From Larsenimonas salina (GTDB lineage Bacteria > Pseudomonadota > Gammaproteobacteria > Pseudomonadales > Halomonadaceae), in the NCBI RefSeq assembly GCF_023736155.1, contig NZ_JAMLJJ010000001.1, forward strand, positions 372,001 to 436,000: a stretch of DNA of 64,000 bases, given 5' to 3'. A program made the position numbers and the translations under genes. Positions 54,103 to 62,834 of the stretch are shown in pieces; the stretch's first letter is position 1, and each line of letters opens with the position of its first letter. Under the pieces are notes generated by a model. It had not been told where the DNA came from and did not search any database. It saw only the letters and a program-made list of their open reading frames with translations.

Positions 54103-54840
54103 ATGTCTGTCTTCTTGAATTGGTGCAACATAAGATGCGTGCGATGCCAGTGTTCTGCCATGAAAGGGCAAAGCCTGTGTCGTATGTGTTACGACGCACT
54201 TCCTTTTAATCGACACGCGTGCAGCCAGTGTGCATTGCCCTTATCAGAACTGGGTACAGAGTATTGCGGTCAATGCCTGGTCAAAGCCGTTACACCCTTT
54301 TGCGTTACCGCGCCGTTTGAGTATGGCGGTGACCTTGCCTGGCTCATCACGCGTTTTAAATACCATCACGACTTTCGAGCGGGGCGCATTTTGTTGCAGT
54401 TACTGCTTGAGCATGCATCCTTTCATTCCCTAGGCGTTAAAAATCGCTTATTGCCAGTGCCGTCGCATCCCACACGTCAAAGAGCGCGTGGTTTTGATCC
54501 TGTTGCATGGCTTGCCAATAAGCTTTCCAGGAAGATGGGGTGGCCCTTACTGAGAGCCATTAAGTCCCATTCGGCGCCTGCCCAGCGCACATTAACGCGT
54601 CATCAGCGTCTTCAACTTTCCTCCCGCGTTTTTACACTCGATGAACCGGCCGTAGGCCAAAACATCGTAATTTTCGATGATGTGATGACGACTGGAGCGA
54701 CGCTGACCGCGCTATCAACTCCGTGTTTTCAGGAAACGGCTACCAGCGTAAAAGCACTTGTGATTGCCCGAACCCCGAAAGGAGGTGAGTTTGATAACAT
54801 GCAGGCCAATCCAGGGAGCCCCCATGACACATCCTTTTGA
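54103..54840 (+). CDS. comF: ComF family phosphoribosyltransferase-like protein
   Basis: ComF proteins are linked with DNA uptake and natural transformation; the biochemical role is unclear. The 245-residue product has an N-terminal zinc finger (CNIRCVRCQCS...CRMCYDAL...CSQCALPL...CGQC) and the C-terminal PRPP-binding loop NIVIFDDVMTTGATL. Start chosen at ATG 54103 (a TTG nine bases earlier is possible). Its last 17 bases overlap srkA. Confidence 0.93.
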   Translation: MSVFLNWCNIRCVRCQCSAMKGQSLCRMCYDALPFNRHACSQCALPLSELGTEYCGQCLVKAVTPFCVTAPFEYGGDLAWLITRFKYHHDFRAGRILLQLLLEHASFHSLGVKNRLLPVPSHPTRQRARGFDPVAWLANKLSRKMGWPLLRAIKSHSAPAQRTLTRHQRLQLSSRVFTLDEPAVGQNIVIFDDVMTTGATLTALSTPCFQETATSVKALVIARTPKGGEFDNMQANPGSPHDTSF

Positions 54841-55798
54841 AACCCTTTCCCCCGAACGTGCAATCGACATGATTGAAACACTCGGGTTCATGGTTGATCG
54901 CGACCCCTTCGCACTCAACAGTTACGAAAATCGCGTGTTCGACTTTCAAGATGAAAACCGCCGGCGATTTATACTGAAGGTCTATCGTCCTGACCGCTGG
55001 ACAAGCGCGCAACGCGCCGAAGAGCTTCAGTTTATCGAGTTTCTGGCTCAAAGCGGGGTGCCTGTTGGTACCCCCTGGCAAGCTTCGAACGGTCAGGTGC
55101 TTCATCGATACGAAGACTTCGACTACGCCATATTCAATGCGCTGCCCGGTCAGGCCCCGGAGCTTGATAATCCAAATCACCTATTTGCGCTGGGTGAGCT
55201 TGTCGGGAAACTTCACCATGCCTCCAGAGGGTACTCATTTAGTGAGCGGCCGGTTTGGGCGCCATTGTCTCTGCTTGAGCACGCGGCGAGCGTGGTTCTT
55301 GAAAGCGGATTTCTCAGTCATCGGCAAGCGCAGGTCTACGAGAAACTAACTACGGAATTGATCAGCCAGGCCCGGTCTTGGCCGCTTGAATCATTGACGA
55401 TGTTCCCGGTGCACGGTGACTGTCATATCGGCAATATTCTCGGGCGTGAGGATGAGTTTGGCCTGGTGGATTTTGATGACGCTCGGACCGGCCCGGCCAT
55501 CACGGATCTATGGCTGATGCTGACGGCCAAAGAGGCGTCAGAGGCTCAAGGTCAGCTCTCTGAACTATTAGAAGGGTATGAGCAACACCTCGATTTTGAT
55601 CGGCGCGAGCTTGATTGGGTCGAGCGGTTGCGTGCGGTACGAATGGTGCGCCACGCCGCCTGGATTGTAGAGCGCTGGAGCGACCCGGCCTTTCCGGCGG
55701 CCTTTAACTGGGTGGGCAATGAAGCGTATTGGGACGACCATCTGAAAGCCTTGGAACAGCAGCGTCATGCCTTATCCGATCCGCTCTGGCTCGCTTGA
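54824..55798 (+). CDS. srkA: Stress response kinase A (SrkA/YihE)
   Basis: SrkA is a Ser/Thr kinase that counters stress-induced programmed death and oxidative damage in E. coli. The 324-residue protein has the APH/RdoA fold: NSYENRVFDFQDENRRRFILKVYRP, catalytic loop MFPVHGDCHIGNIL and GLVDFDDARTGPAITDLW metal motif. ATG 54824 with AGGG upstream. It overlaps comF and the mltC-like gene, so the three are tightly packed. Confidence 0.94.
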   Translation: MTHPFETLSPERAIDMIETLGFMVDRDPFALNSYENRVFDFQDENRRRFILKVYRPDRWTSAQRAEELQFIEFLAQSGVPVGTPWQASNGQVLHRYEDFDYAIFNALPGQAPELDNPNHLFALGELVGKLHHASRGYSFSERPVWAPLSLLEHAASVVLESGFLSHRQAQVYEKLTTELISQARSWPLESLTMFPVHGDCHIGNILGREDEFGLVDFDDARTGPAITDLWLMLTAKEASEAQGQLSELLEGYEQHLDFDRRELDWVERLRAVRMVRHAAWIVERWSDPAFPAAFNWVGNEAYWDDHLKALEQQRHALSDPLWLA

Positions 55799-56957
55799 CC
55801 GTCGGCAAGCTCTGCTTGGAATGACGGCGCTTGCCCTGATGCCTTGGAGAGAGAGCAAAGCGGATACGTCAGAAGAGTCCGCGACGTGGCTTGCAAAATT
55901 TCCGGCACTCGAACGGCAGTTCAATGATGCAATGGCCACTCTTGATGAGTGGGGTGGTCAGGCTCAGACATCTCTGTCGGATTATGACGCGCTCTTTGAG
56001 GCGGTTCGATCCAAAGCGGGCGCCTATTGGTCTGAGGTAAAGCTTTCGCAACCCAAGCGGCTGGTTGCCTATGATCAGGCTTACCGCAGTCGAGCCGAAA
56101 TCGATTTCGAGCACGGCGCCGTGATCATTGAAACGCTTGACACGCACGCATCAACCGACGCACTTGTTGAGTTGATCAAGCGAACGCTTTCGACACCAGT
56201 CGATGATCCGAGTGTGGATCAGGGGCAATTGAGTCGAAAAAAACGTGATGGTATCCAGGGGCTTTTGAAGGGTCAGGTTGTCGATCAGGAGGGGCGCAAC
56301 GTACGTTTTGCCTGGCGGACCGATCGCTACGCTAAGTGGCTTGCAACGCACAGGGTTGAAACCGAGCGACAGGCGAACGGTAAAAAAGTACTTAAGGTAA
56401 ATATACCGTTATCTAAAAACCATCTAGGCGTTCGAGCCAAGCAATTCATGCCCTCGGTCGAAAAGGCAAGTCGACACCATAAGGTAGATCCGGCTCTTAT
56501 CATGGCCATTATCTCAACCGAGTCGAGTTTTAATCCCTACGCCGTAAGTCATATTCCCGCATTCGGGCTTATGCAAATCGTTCCTCGTACGGCCGGCAAG
56601 GACGTGTTTCATCGCGTCTATAAGCGCACCGGTATGCCTTCGAAAACCTTTTTATTCGATCCTCGAAAAAACATCGATGCGGGAACGGCCTACCTGGCAC
56701 TTTTAGATACGGTTTATTTGAAAGGCATTCGCAATCCTAAAAGCCGCCGGTGGTGCGTAATTGCAGCCTATAACGGCGGTGCCGGCAACGTATTCAAGGC
56801 ATTCGGTGGCGGGCGCTCGAGCGCTCTTGCGCGCATCAACGCGCTCAGCGCACAGGCTGTCTATCAACATCTGCGCACACGGCACCCTGCCGGAGAAACA
56901 CGTCGATATGTCTTGAAGGTGGGAAAAGCCCATCAACGCTTCAAGCCATTGGTCTAG
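55767..56957 (+). CDS. mltC: Lytic transglycosylase, MltC-like, without lipobox
   Basis: This 396-residue protein has an N-terminal DUF3393-like domain (about 40-235) and a C-terminal SLT domain with the catalytic Glu in IISTESSFNPYAVSH and the later FGLMQIVPRTAGKDV and AAYNGGAGNVFKAF. This is the MltC layout, but E. coli MltC is a lipoprotein. Here the N-terminus reads LDRRQALLGMTALALMP, a twin-arginine-like signal with no lipobox cysteine, suggesting soluble or Tat-type export. It overlaps srkA by 32 bases at the start. Confidence 0.88.
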   Translation: MPYPIRSGSLDRRQALLGMTALALMPWRESKADTSEESATWLAKFPALERQFNDAMATLDEWGGQAQTSLSDYDALFEAVRSKAGAYWSEVKLSQPKRLVAYDQAYRSRAEIDFEHGAVIIETLDTHASTDALVELIKRTLSTPVDDPSVDQGQLSRKKRDGIQGLLKGQVVDQEGRNVRFAWRTDRYAKWLATHRVETERQANGKKVLKVNIPLSKNHLGVRAKQFMPSVEKASRHHKVDPALIMAIISTESSFNPYAVSHIPAFGLMQIVPRTAGKDVFHRVYKRTGMPSKTFLFDPRKNIDAGTAYLALLDTVYLKGIRNPKSRRWCVIAAYNGGAGNVFKAFGGGRSSALARINALSAQAVYQHLRTRHPAGETRRYVLKVGKAHQRFKPLV

Positions 56958-57056
56958 AGCTAAACTCGAACTGCGAAATGCATGAGGGTGCGATACCATA
57001 GGCGCCTTTCGCCGCGCCCGCGGCCAACCTGTCTTTCGAAGAGATTGAATCAGCCC

Positions 57057-57614
57057 ATGTGTGACGAGCTCTCCCACCACTTTCAGGAAATCATCAAGGG
57101 TCTGGGCGAAGACCCGGATCGAGAAGGGTTACGTGATACCCCCACTCGCGCAGCCAAGGCCATGCAGTTTTTAACGCGTGGCTATAATGAGTCGTTGGAA
57201 ACCCTGGTTAATAACGCGGTATTTACGTCAGACACCGATGAGATCGTCCTGGTCAAGGACATCGAGCTGTACTCGATGTGTGAGCATCATATGCTACCGT
57301 TCATAGGTAAATGCCACATCGGTTATCTGCCGGATGGCAAGGTGCTGGGGCTTTCGAAATTCGCTCGCATTGTCGATATGTATGCGCGCCGACTGCAGAT
57401 TCAGGAAAACCTGACACGTCAGATTGCTGAAGCCGTCAGGCAGGTGACCGGCGCCAAGGGCGTTGGGGTCATTATCGAGGCGAAACACATGTGCATGATG
57501 ATGCGAGGGGTCGAGAAACAGAATTCGAGCATGAGCACGTCGGTCATGCTTGGCTCGTTCCGTCGTAACATTGAAACCCGGCAGGAATTTTTATCTCTGG
57601 TACGTCATCAATAA
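57057..57614 (+). CDS. folE: GTP cyclohydrolase I
   Basis: FolE forms dihydroneopterin triphosphate from GTP, the first step of folate synthesis. The 185-residue protein has the Zn site cysteine and histidine in [17 protein letters not shown] and the second Cys in HMCMMMRGV, and [12 protein letters not shown]. Start chosen at ATG 57057 to give the usual length. It is followed by a semialdehyde dehydrogenase 43 bases later. Confidence 0.97.
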   Translation: MCDELSHHFQEIIKGLGEDPDREGLRDTPTRAAKAMQFLTRGYNESLETLVNNAVFTSDTDEIVLVKDIELYSMCEHHMLPFIGKCHIGYLPDGKVLGLSKFARIVDMYARRLQIQENLTRQIAEAVRQVTGAKGVGVIIEAKHMCMMMRGVEKQNSSMSTSVMLGSFRRNIETRQEFLSLVRHQ

Positions 57615-57657
57615 CCGTACCTTTAAATGCATTACCCGAGATCAGGATGGAAGCGCC

Positions 57658-59115
57658 ATGACTATGCTGCAAGACAATGGATTGTTTCGCCCGTTTGCCT
57701 TTATTGATGGCAGTTGGGTCGCAGCCGACAGCGGTGAACAGATCGAAATTGATAATCCCTCGACCGGCGAGGTTATCGCTCGAGTGCCCAAAATGGGACG
57801 CAAGGAGACCGATCGTGCCATCGACGCTGCGTATGCGGCTTTTGAAGCTTGGTCTGAGCGAACCGCACTCGAACGAGCCGATATCCTCTATCGCTGGTAT
57901 GAGTTGATGATGGAGCATCAGGCTGATCTTGGGCGATTAATGACGTTTGAACAGGGCAAGCCTGTAAAGGAAGCCGAAGGTGAGATCGCTTATGCGGCCA
58001 GCTTTTTGCGCTGGTACGCTGAAGAAGCTCGAAGGGTCTATGGCGATACCATTCCTGGTGCCAAGTCAGGCCAGCGTATCGTTGTACTCAAGCAGCCAGT
58101 GGGTGTCGTTGGGGCAATTACTCCATGGAATTTCCCCTCCTCGATGATTACACGCAAGGCGGGGGCAGCGCTGGCTGCAGGGTGCTCGATCGTGGTCAAG
58201 CCGGCAAGCCAGACCCCGCTTTCCGCGACGGCTCTTGCCGTACTTGCCGAGCGTGCGGGCGTGCCTAAGGGGGTTTTCAATGTTCTCCCAGGCAGTGCAT
58301 CGGAAATCGCGGGCGCACTGACGGAGTCGCCCAAGGTTCGAAAGATCACTTTTACAGGATCTACCGAGGTGGGCCGTACGTTGATGGCCAATGCCGCGCA
58401 GAATATTCAAAAGATCTCGCTTGAATTGGGCGGCAACGCGCCATTTATCGTGTTCGAGGATGCGGATCTGGACGCAGCCGTTCAAGGGGCGTTGGCGTCC
58501 AAGTTTCGAAATGCCGGCCAAACCTGTGTCTGCACCAATCGGTTTCTAGTGCAAAACAGCATCATCAATGCCTTCAGTGAAAAGCTCGCGGCGGCCATGA
58601 ACAGCGATTTGGCGGTCGGTGACGGGTTTGAGAGCGGGGTGACTGTCGGGCCGATGATCGATGACGATGCGGTGAGCAAGATGGCTGAACATGTTGAGGA
58701 CGCGGTCGACAAGGGTGCAGAGCTTCTGTTGGGTGGTCAGCGCCACGCAAAAGGCGGGCGCTTTTACCTACCGACATTGGTCAGCGGCGCGACTCAGGAT
58801 ATGAAGGTCGCTCATGAAGAAACCTTCGGACCATTGGCCGCTGTGTTTGGTTTCGACAGTGAGCGCGAGGCACTTGAGATGGCAAACGATACCGAGTTTG
58901 GCTTGGCTGCCTATTTCTACAGCAGAGACATCGGTCGTATCTGGCGGGTGGCAGAAAAGCTCGAGTATGGAATGGTGGGCATCAATGAGGGCCTGATTTC
59001 CAATGCCGCTGCTCCGTTTGGGGGCGTCAAGGCCTCTGGGCTTGGTCGAGAAGGGTCCAAGTATGGGCTTGATGAATACCTTGAAACCAAGTATCTCTGC
59101 TTGAATATCAGTTAA
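57658..59115 (+). CDS. gabD: NAD(P)-dependent succinate-semialdehyde dehydrogenase
   Basis: This 485-residue aldehyde dehydrogenase oxidises succinate semialdehyde to succinate in the GABA route. It shows GVVGAITPWNFPSSMITRK, KPASQTPLSATAL, the general-base Glu in LELGGNAPFIVF and the nucleophile Cys in RNAGQTCVCTN (with neighbouring Cys, as in GabD). Family substrate assignment is from overall resemblance; close relatives accept other semialdehydes. No GABA transaminase is in the window. A terminator follows. Confidence 0.9.
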   Translation: MTMLQDNGLFRPFAFIDGSWVAADSGEQIEIDNPSTGEVIARVPKMGRKETDRAIDAAYAAFEAWSERTALERADILYRWYELMMEHQADLGRLMTFEQGKPVKEAEGEIAYAASFLRWYAEEARRVYGDTIPGAKSGQRIVVLKQPVGVVGAITPWNFPSSMITRKAGAALAAGCSIVVKPASQTPLSATALAVLAERAGVPKGVFNVLPGSASEIAGALTESPKVRKITFTGSTEVGRTLMANAAQNIQKISLELGGNAPFIVFEDADLDAAVQGALASKFRNAGQTCVCTNRFLVQNSIINAFSEKLAAAMNSDLAVGDGFESGVTVGPMIDDDAVSKMAEHVEDAVDKGAELLLGGQRHAKGGRFYLPTLVSGATQDMKVAHEETFGPLAAVFGFDSEREALEMANDTEFGLAAYFYSRDIGRIWRVAEKLEYGMVGINEGLISNAAAPFGGVKASGLGREGSKYGLDEYLETKYLCLNIS

Positions 59116-59137
59116 GTTTTATGTCTTGCGCTAAAAA

Positions 59138-59160
59138 AACCGGTCTTTGACCGGTTTTTT
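59138..59160. terminator. Bidirectional terminator between gabD and guaD
   Basis: The stem AACCGGTC/GACCGGTT with a TTT loop is flanked by A and T runs. Confidence 0.9.
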
Positions 59161-59191
59161 TATGGTGCGCTTTGGGGGGCGTTTCGTTGTA

Positions 59192-60508
59192 TTAAGGCGC
59201 GAGCTCCATTTTTCTGCCCTGAACATAAGTGGCGTGAATGGCGCGGTCATCGCCCAGTATCATCAAGTTGAACAGCATTTCAAATAACGTGGTTGCTTGG
59301 CTTGCCTTGCGAGCAAGTGCCGGTGATCCCTTCGGGTCGAGGATGACGATATCGGCCTCAAAACCAGGTTTTAGTTGCCCAATGCAGTCATCAAGCGACA
59401 GCATTGCCGCATTGCCATGCGTTACCTGATAAAACCCTTGCCATGGGGTATAGGACACTCCCTGAAGCTGACACACCTGATAGGCTGCCGCCAAGGTATG
59501 TAATTGAGACAGGCTGGTACCTGCGCCAATGTCGCTTGCAATTCCAAGCGTTACCTTGCTCTCACGTGCCGCGTTAAAATCAAAAAGCCCGCTGCCCAAA
59601 AAGAGATTGGAGGTCGGACAGAATGCAATCCGGCCGCCTGCACTATGAAGACGCTGACGAACACTGTCGTCGATGTGAATGGCGTGAGCGAAAATGGAGC
59701 GATCTCTAAGCAGCCCTGCACGGTCGTAAACATCCAGATAATCCCGTGCGCTTGGGTAAAGATCGCTGACCCAGGCAATTTCATGGGTATTTTCGCTCAG
59801 GTGCGTTTGAACGATGAGATCCGGATAGTCCCTTGAAAGGGTGCCGGCCACGTGCATCTGCTCCGGCGAGGAGGTCGGCGCAAATCGCGGTGTGATGGCG
59901 TACTCAAGGCGCCCCTGGCCATGCCAGCGCTCGATCAGAGCGCGACTTTCATGCTCTGCACGTTCTGGCGTGTCGGTCAGCGCGGCAGGTGCATGTCGAT
60001 CCATCATGACCTTACCACCAAGCATTCGGCATCCGCGCGCAGAGGCCGCCTTGAACAAAGCGTCGACCGAGTTCGGGTGGCTGGTACAAAACGCTAGAGC
60101 TGTGGTAGTCCCGTATCTCAGCATTTCTGAAATAAATGCATCGGCCAGTGCTTCGGCATACGCAGGATCAGCAAACCGGGCTTCTTCGGGAAACGTGTAA
60201 TCATTTAGCCAGTCAAGCAGCTGTTTACCGAACGATGCGATGATGTCAAGTTGGCTGAAATGCACATGAGGATCGATAAAGCCCGGCATGATGAGCTTAT
60301 CAGGGTAGTGATGAAGCGCTGTATCGGCCGGTAGGTGAGAGAGAAGCGCACCGGCCTCACCAACATGTTTTATGTGACCTCGCTCGATCCATAACAGACC
60401 GTCCTCAAGATAGACAACACTGTCGTCTTTTGGGATGACGTCGACTCCGGGATCGGCGGAAAAACTTAGCAGTGGGCCACGAAGGGCAAGTGTTGGCTGG
60501 TGGTTCAT
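59192..60508 (-). CDS. guaD: Guanine deaminase
   Basis: GuaD converts guanine to xanthine. The 438-residue amidohydrolase has the metal-binding PGFIDPHVHFSQ, a central TTALAFCTSHPNSV, QTHLSENTHEI, HAIHIDD and the metal Asp in TLGIASDIGAGTSLS. It is convergent with gabD. Start chosen at ATG 60508 (MNHQPTLALRG); an in-frame codon 30 bases earlier is possible. Confidence 0.95.
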   Translation of the reverse strand: MNHQPTLALRGPLLSFSADPGVDVIPKDDSVVYLEDGLLWIERGHIKHVGEAGALLSHLPADTALHHYPDKLIMPGFIDPHVHFSQLDIIASFGKQLLDWLNDYTFPEEARFADPAYAEALADAFISEMLRYGTTTALAFCTSHPNSVDALFKAASARGCRMLGGKVMMDRHAPAALTDTPERAEHESRALIERWHGQGRLEYAITPRFAPTSSPEQMHVAGTLSRDYPDLIVQTHLSENTHEIAWVSDLYPSARDYLDVYDRAGLLRDRSIFAHAIHIDDSVRQRLHSAGGRIAFCPTSNLFLGSGLFDFNAARESKVTLGIASDIGAGTSLSQLHTLAAAYQVCQLQGVSYTPWQGFYQVTHGNAAMLSLDDCIGQLKPGFEADIVILDPKGSPALARKASQATTLFEMLFNLMILGDDRAIHATYVQGRKMELAP

Positions 60509-60667
60509 AACATTGGTCGGTGGTCTACGTATCGGCAATCAGAGCAGTGTCATGCCTATCGGTCTAGGGTTCAACCCGGCTTTCACCAAGCGCCTAACTT
60601 TTTCCGGGCGTCTATCCCACTAGCATTGGGCGTGTTTTTTCATATGCGTTTTTCATTACATTCACTC

Positions 60668-60694
60668 TTCATTTCCAGACCTTGTTGTCGATAA
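60668..60694 (+). promoter_or_regulatory. Possible flagellar sigma-28 promoter
   Basis: GTCGATAA (one change from the -10 GCCGATAA) lies 11 bases after TTCATTTC, a poor -35. It stands about 80 bases before the chemoreceptor start, a context that fits FliA control. Confidence 0.4.
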
Positions 60695-60774
60695 AGCTTA
60701 AGTGAGCGGCTAGGTGCCGAGTCTTGGATGGCTTTAAGCGTTTAATAAACGTTCTTGGTGATGGGAAATCTAAC

Positions 60775-62532
60775 ATGGCGATTCTTGATCGATTGGCAAG
60801 CGTTCGTTACCGACTCATCGGCGCATTCGGTAGCGGGGTGGTGGTGGTTGTAGGTATCGGTGCGTTCGGAGCCTATGGCATTCAAGAAGCCAGTACGGAC
60901 TTGAAGCGTGTATATGAACAAAACCTGCTTTCAACTCAGATGGTTGGGAACATTAAAAGCGAGCTTTCTGAAATACGTGGGCAAGCGCTGAGTACGACAA
61001 CGCTTCGAGATGACCAAGAGACCGCCAAAGTTTTGAGAAATATCGGGGAACCACAAGAGATGCTCAGCACAAGCCTTGCTGCGTATTACCCTGCGATGAT
61101 TTCCTCCGAAGAAGAGCGTCAAACGGCCATTCGGTTCATCAATTCCTATGACCAGATGGAAGCGGGCATGGCGCGCATGCTTCAGGCGATTAAGGGGGGC
61201 GACTATGATCGCGCCCGCGATGCCTATGTTAGTGAGGTCAGGGATGCGTTCGTGGCAACCCGAGGCATCAGCGACGAATTGTTGGACCTTCAAAAAACGC
61301 AATCAAGAACATTCTATGAAGCCGCGGCCAGTCGCGCTCAAACCGAACAGTGGTTGATCTGGCTCGCGATGATTCTGGCGGGCATTTCTACGGCCGCGGT
61401 TGGTTATTGGACGCTTCGCTCCATCATTACTCCGCTATCTCGCGCTCAAGAGCTTACCGGCTCGATTGCGGAAGGGCGCCTTGATAATGCAATCGATACG
61501 CAGCGTACCGATGAATTTGGCGACATGCTGCGAGGGCTGAATGCAATGCAGCAGCGCCTGGCCTCTGTGGTAACTCGAGTGCACGATAATTCCGAATCTG
61601 TCAGTTCGGCTGCCCGGGAAATCGCATCCGGCAATGATGATCTGAGCCGTCGAACACAAGAGCAAGCGGCAAGCCTTGAACAGACCGCGGCGTCCATGGA
61701 ACAAATGACCTCGACGGTGCGCCAGAACGCTGAAAACGCGATTCAGGCCAATGAGTTGGCCTCAGGGGTGAGTGCTCAAGCCCAAGAAGGGGGCGAAGTA
61801 GTAGAGCGGGCCGTTCGGGCCATGAGCGAAATCAATGCGTCGAGTAAAAAGATCGCCGATATTGTCGGAATGATTGATGAAATTGCGTTTCAAACCAATC
61901 TTCTTGCCTTGAACGCAGCCGTCGAGGCTGCGCGTGCCGGTGAGCAGGGGCGCGGCTTCGCTGTGGTTGCCTCCGAGGTGCGCAACCTTGCCCAACGCAG
62001 CGCCAAGGCCGCCAAGGAAATTACGGGCCTCGTCGAGGAAAGTGTTCATAAAGTGGAGTCCGGCTCTCAGCTTGTTACGCTTTCCGGTCAAACACTGACC
62101 GAAATTGTGGAAAGCGTTAAAAAGGTTAGCAACATTGTGGCCGAGATTTCCAATGCGAGTCAGGAGCAGTCGACCGGTATCGATCAGGTCAACCAGGCTG
62201 TTTCTCAAATGGATCAGGGAACGCAACAGAATGCCGCGCTGGTCGAAGAAGCGGCGGCCTCCAGCCGTACGCTTGAAGAGCAAGCTGATCAGCTACGCCG
62301 TGAGGTCGGTTTCTTCAAGCTCAGTGCGTCCGGTGCAAACCAGCGCCTCGATGCTCGGCTTGCGCCGCAAGCCCCCTCGATGAGTGCTCGAAAAACAGGC
62401 CATGCCGCCAGTACCCAAAAGGCGCCACCCACTAAAGCGAAAGCATCTCCTGCATCGTCTCGGTCCACTGGCCCCAAAAAAGCACCGGCCATGACGAGTG
62501 CGGGTGGTGATGATGATTGGGAAACGTTTTGA
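60775..62532 (+). CDS. Methyl-accepting chemotaxis protein with CheR-binding tail
   Basis: The 585-residue receptor has an N-terminal membrane helix (about 12-35), a four-helix-bundle ligand domain to about 190, a second helix (about 195-215), a HAMP domain (about 215-270) and the signalling domain with [37 protein letters not shown] at the hairpin tip. The last residues DDDWETF match the C-terminal pentapeptide that tethers CheR/CheB (consensus xWxxF). Ala/Pro/Lys-rich linker before it. The ligand is unknown. It is preceded by a possible sigma-28 promoter; the start is the ATG at 60775, not a TTG upstream. Confidence 0.94.
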   Translation: MAILDRLASVRYRLIGAFGSGVVVVVGIGAFGAYGIQEASTDLKRVYEQNLLSTQMVGNIKSELSEIRGQALSTTTLRDDQETAKVLRNIGEPQEMLSTSLAAYYPAMISSEEERQTAIRFINSYDQMEAGMARMLQAIKGGDYDRARDAYVSEVRDAFVATRGISDELLDLQKTQSRTFYEAAASRAQTEQWLIWLAMILAGISTAAVGYWTLRSIITPLSRAQELTGSIAEGRLDNAIDTQRTDEFGDMLRGLNAMQQRLASVVTRVHDNSESVSSAAREIASGNDDLSRRTQEQAASLEQTAASMEQMTSTVRQNAENAIQANELASGVSAQAQEGGEVVERAVRAMSEINASSKKIADIVGMIDEIAFQTNLLALNAAVEAARAGEQGRGFAVVASEVRNLAQRSAKAAKEITGLVEESVHKVESGSQLVTLSGQTLTEIVESVKKVSNIVAEISNASQEQSTGIDQVNQAVSQMDQGTQQNAALVEEAAASSRTLEEQADQLRREVGFFKLSASGANQRLDARLAPQAPSMSARKTGHAASTQKAPPTKAKASPASSRSTGPKKAPAMTSAGGDDDWETF

Positions 62533-62579
62533 TCGTTAAGAAATGAGTCGTTAATAAGAGGTTAATCGGTTCCCCGCTT

Positions 62580-62618
62580 GCCGTGTATGGAGTGCCAAGG
62601 TCCCTACACGGCCTTTTT
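62580..62618 (+). terminator. Terminator after the chemoreceptor
   Basis: GCCGTGTA and TACACGGC pair across a 17-base loop, with T5 following. About 220 further bases before the next gene hold nothing clear beyond a possible promoter. Confidence 0.7.
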
Positions 62619-62834
62619 GCGTTTAACGGACACATTCAAGGTATTTCTCCTCGCGATGAGTCAGGACATTCTTTGCTTGAGCGTTTCAGGCCGACTAGGA
62701 GTTATGTTTAGGTGGTTCCCATGCTCAGCTTTCTCATGATAAAGGCTTTAAATCTTGGGCTTTTAAAGCAGCGAGGGTTTAATGCTGATGGTAGTATGCA
62801 CCGGCAATGATCCGGTGGGTAAGGCGCCAAAACG

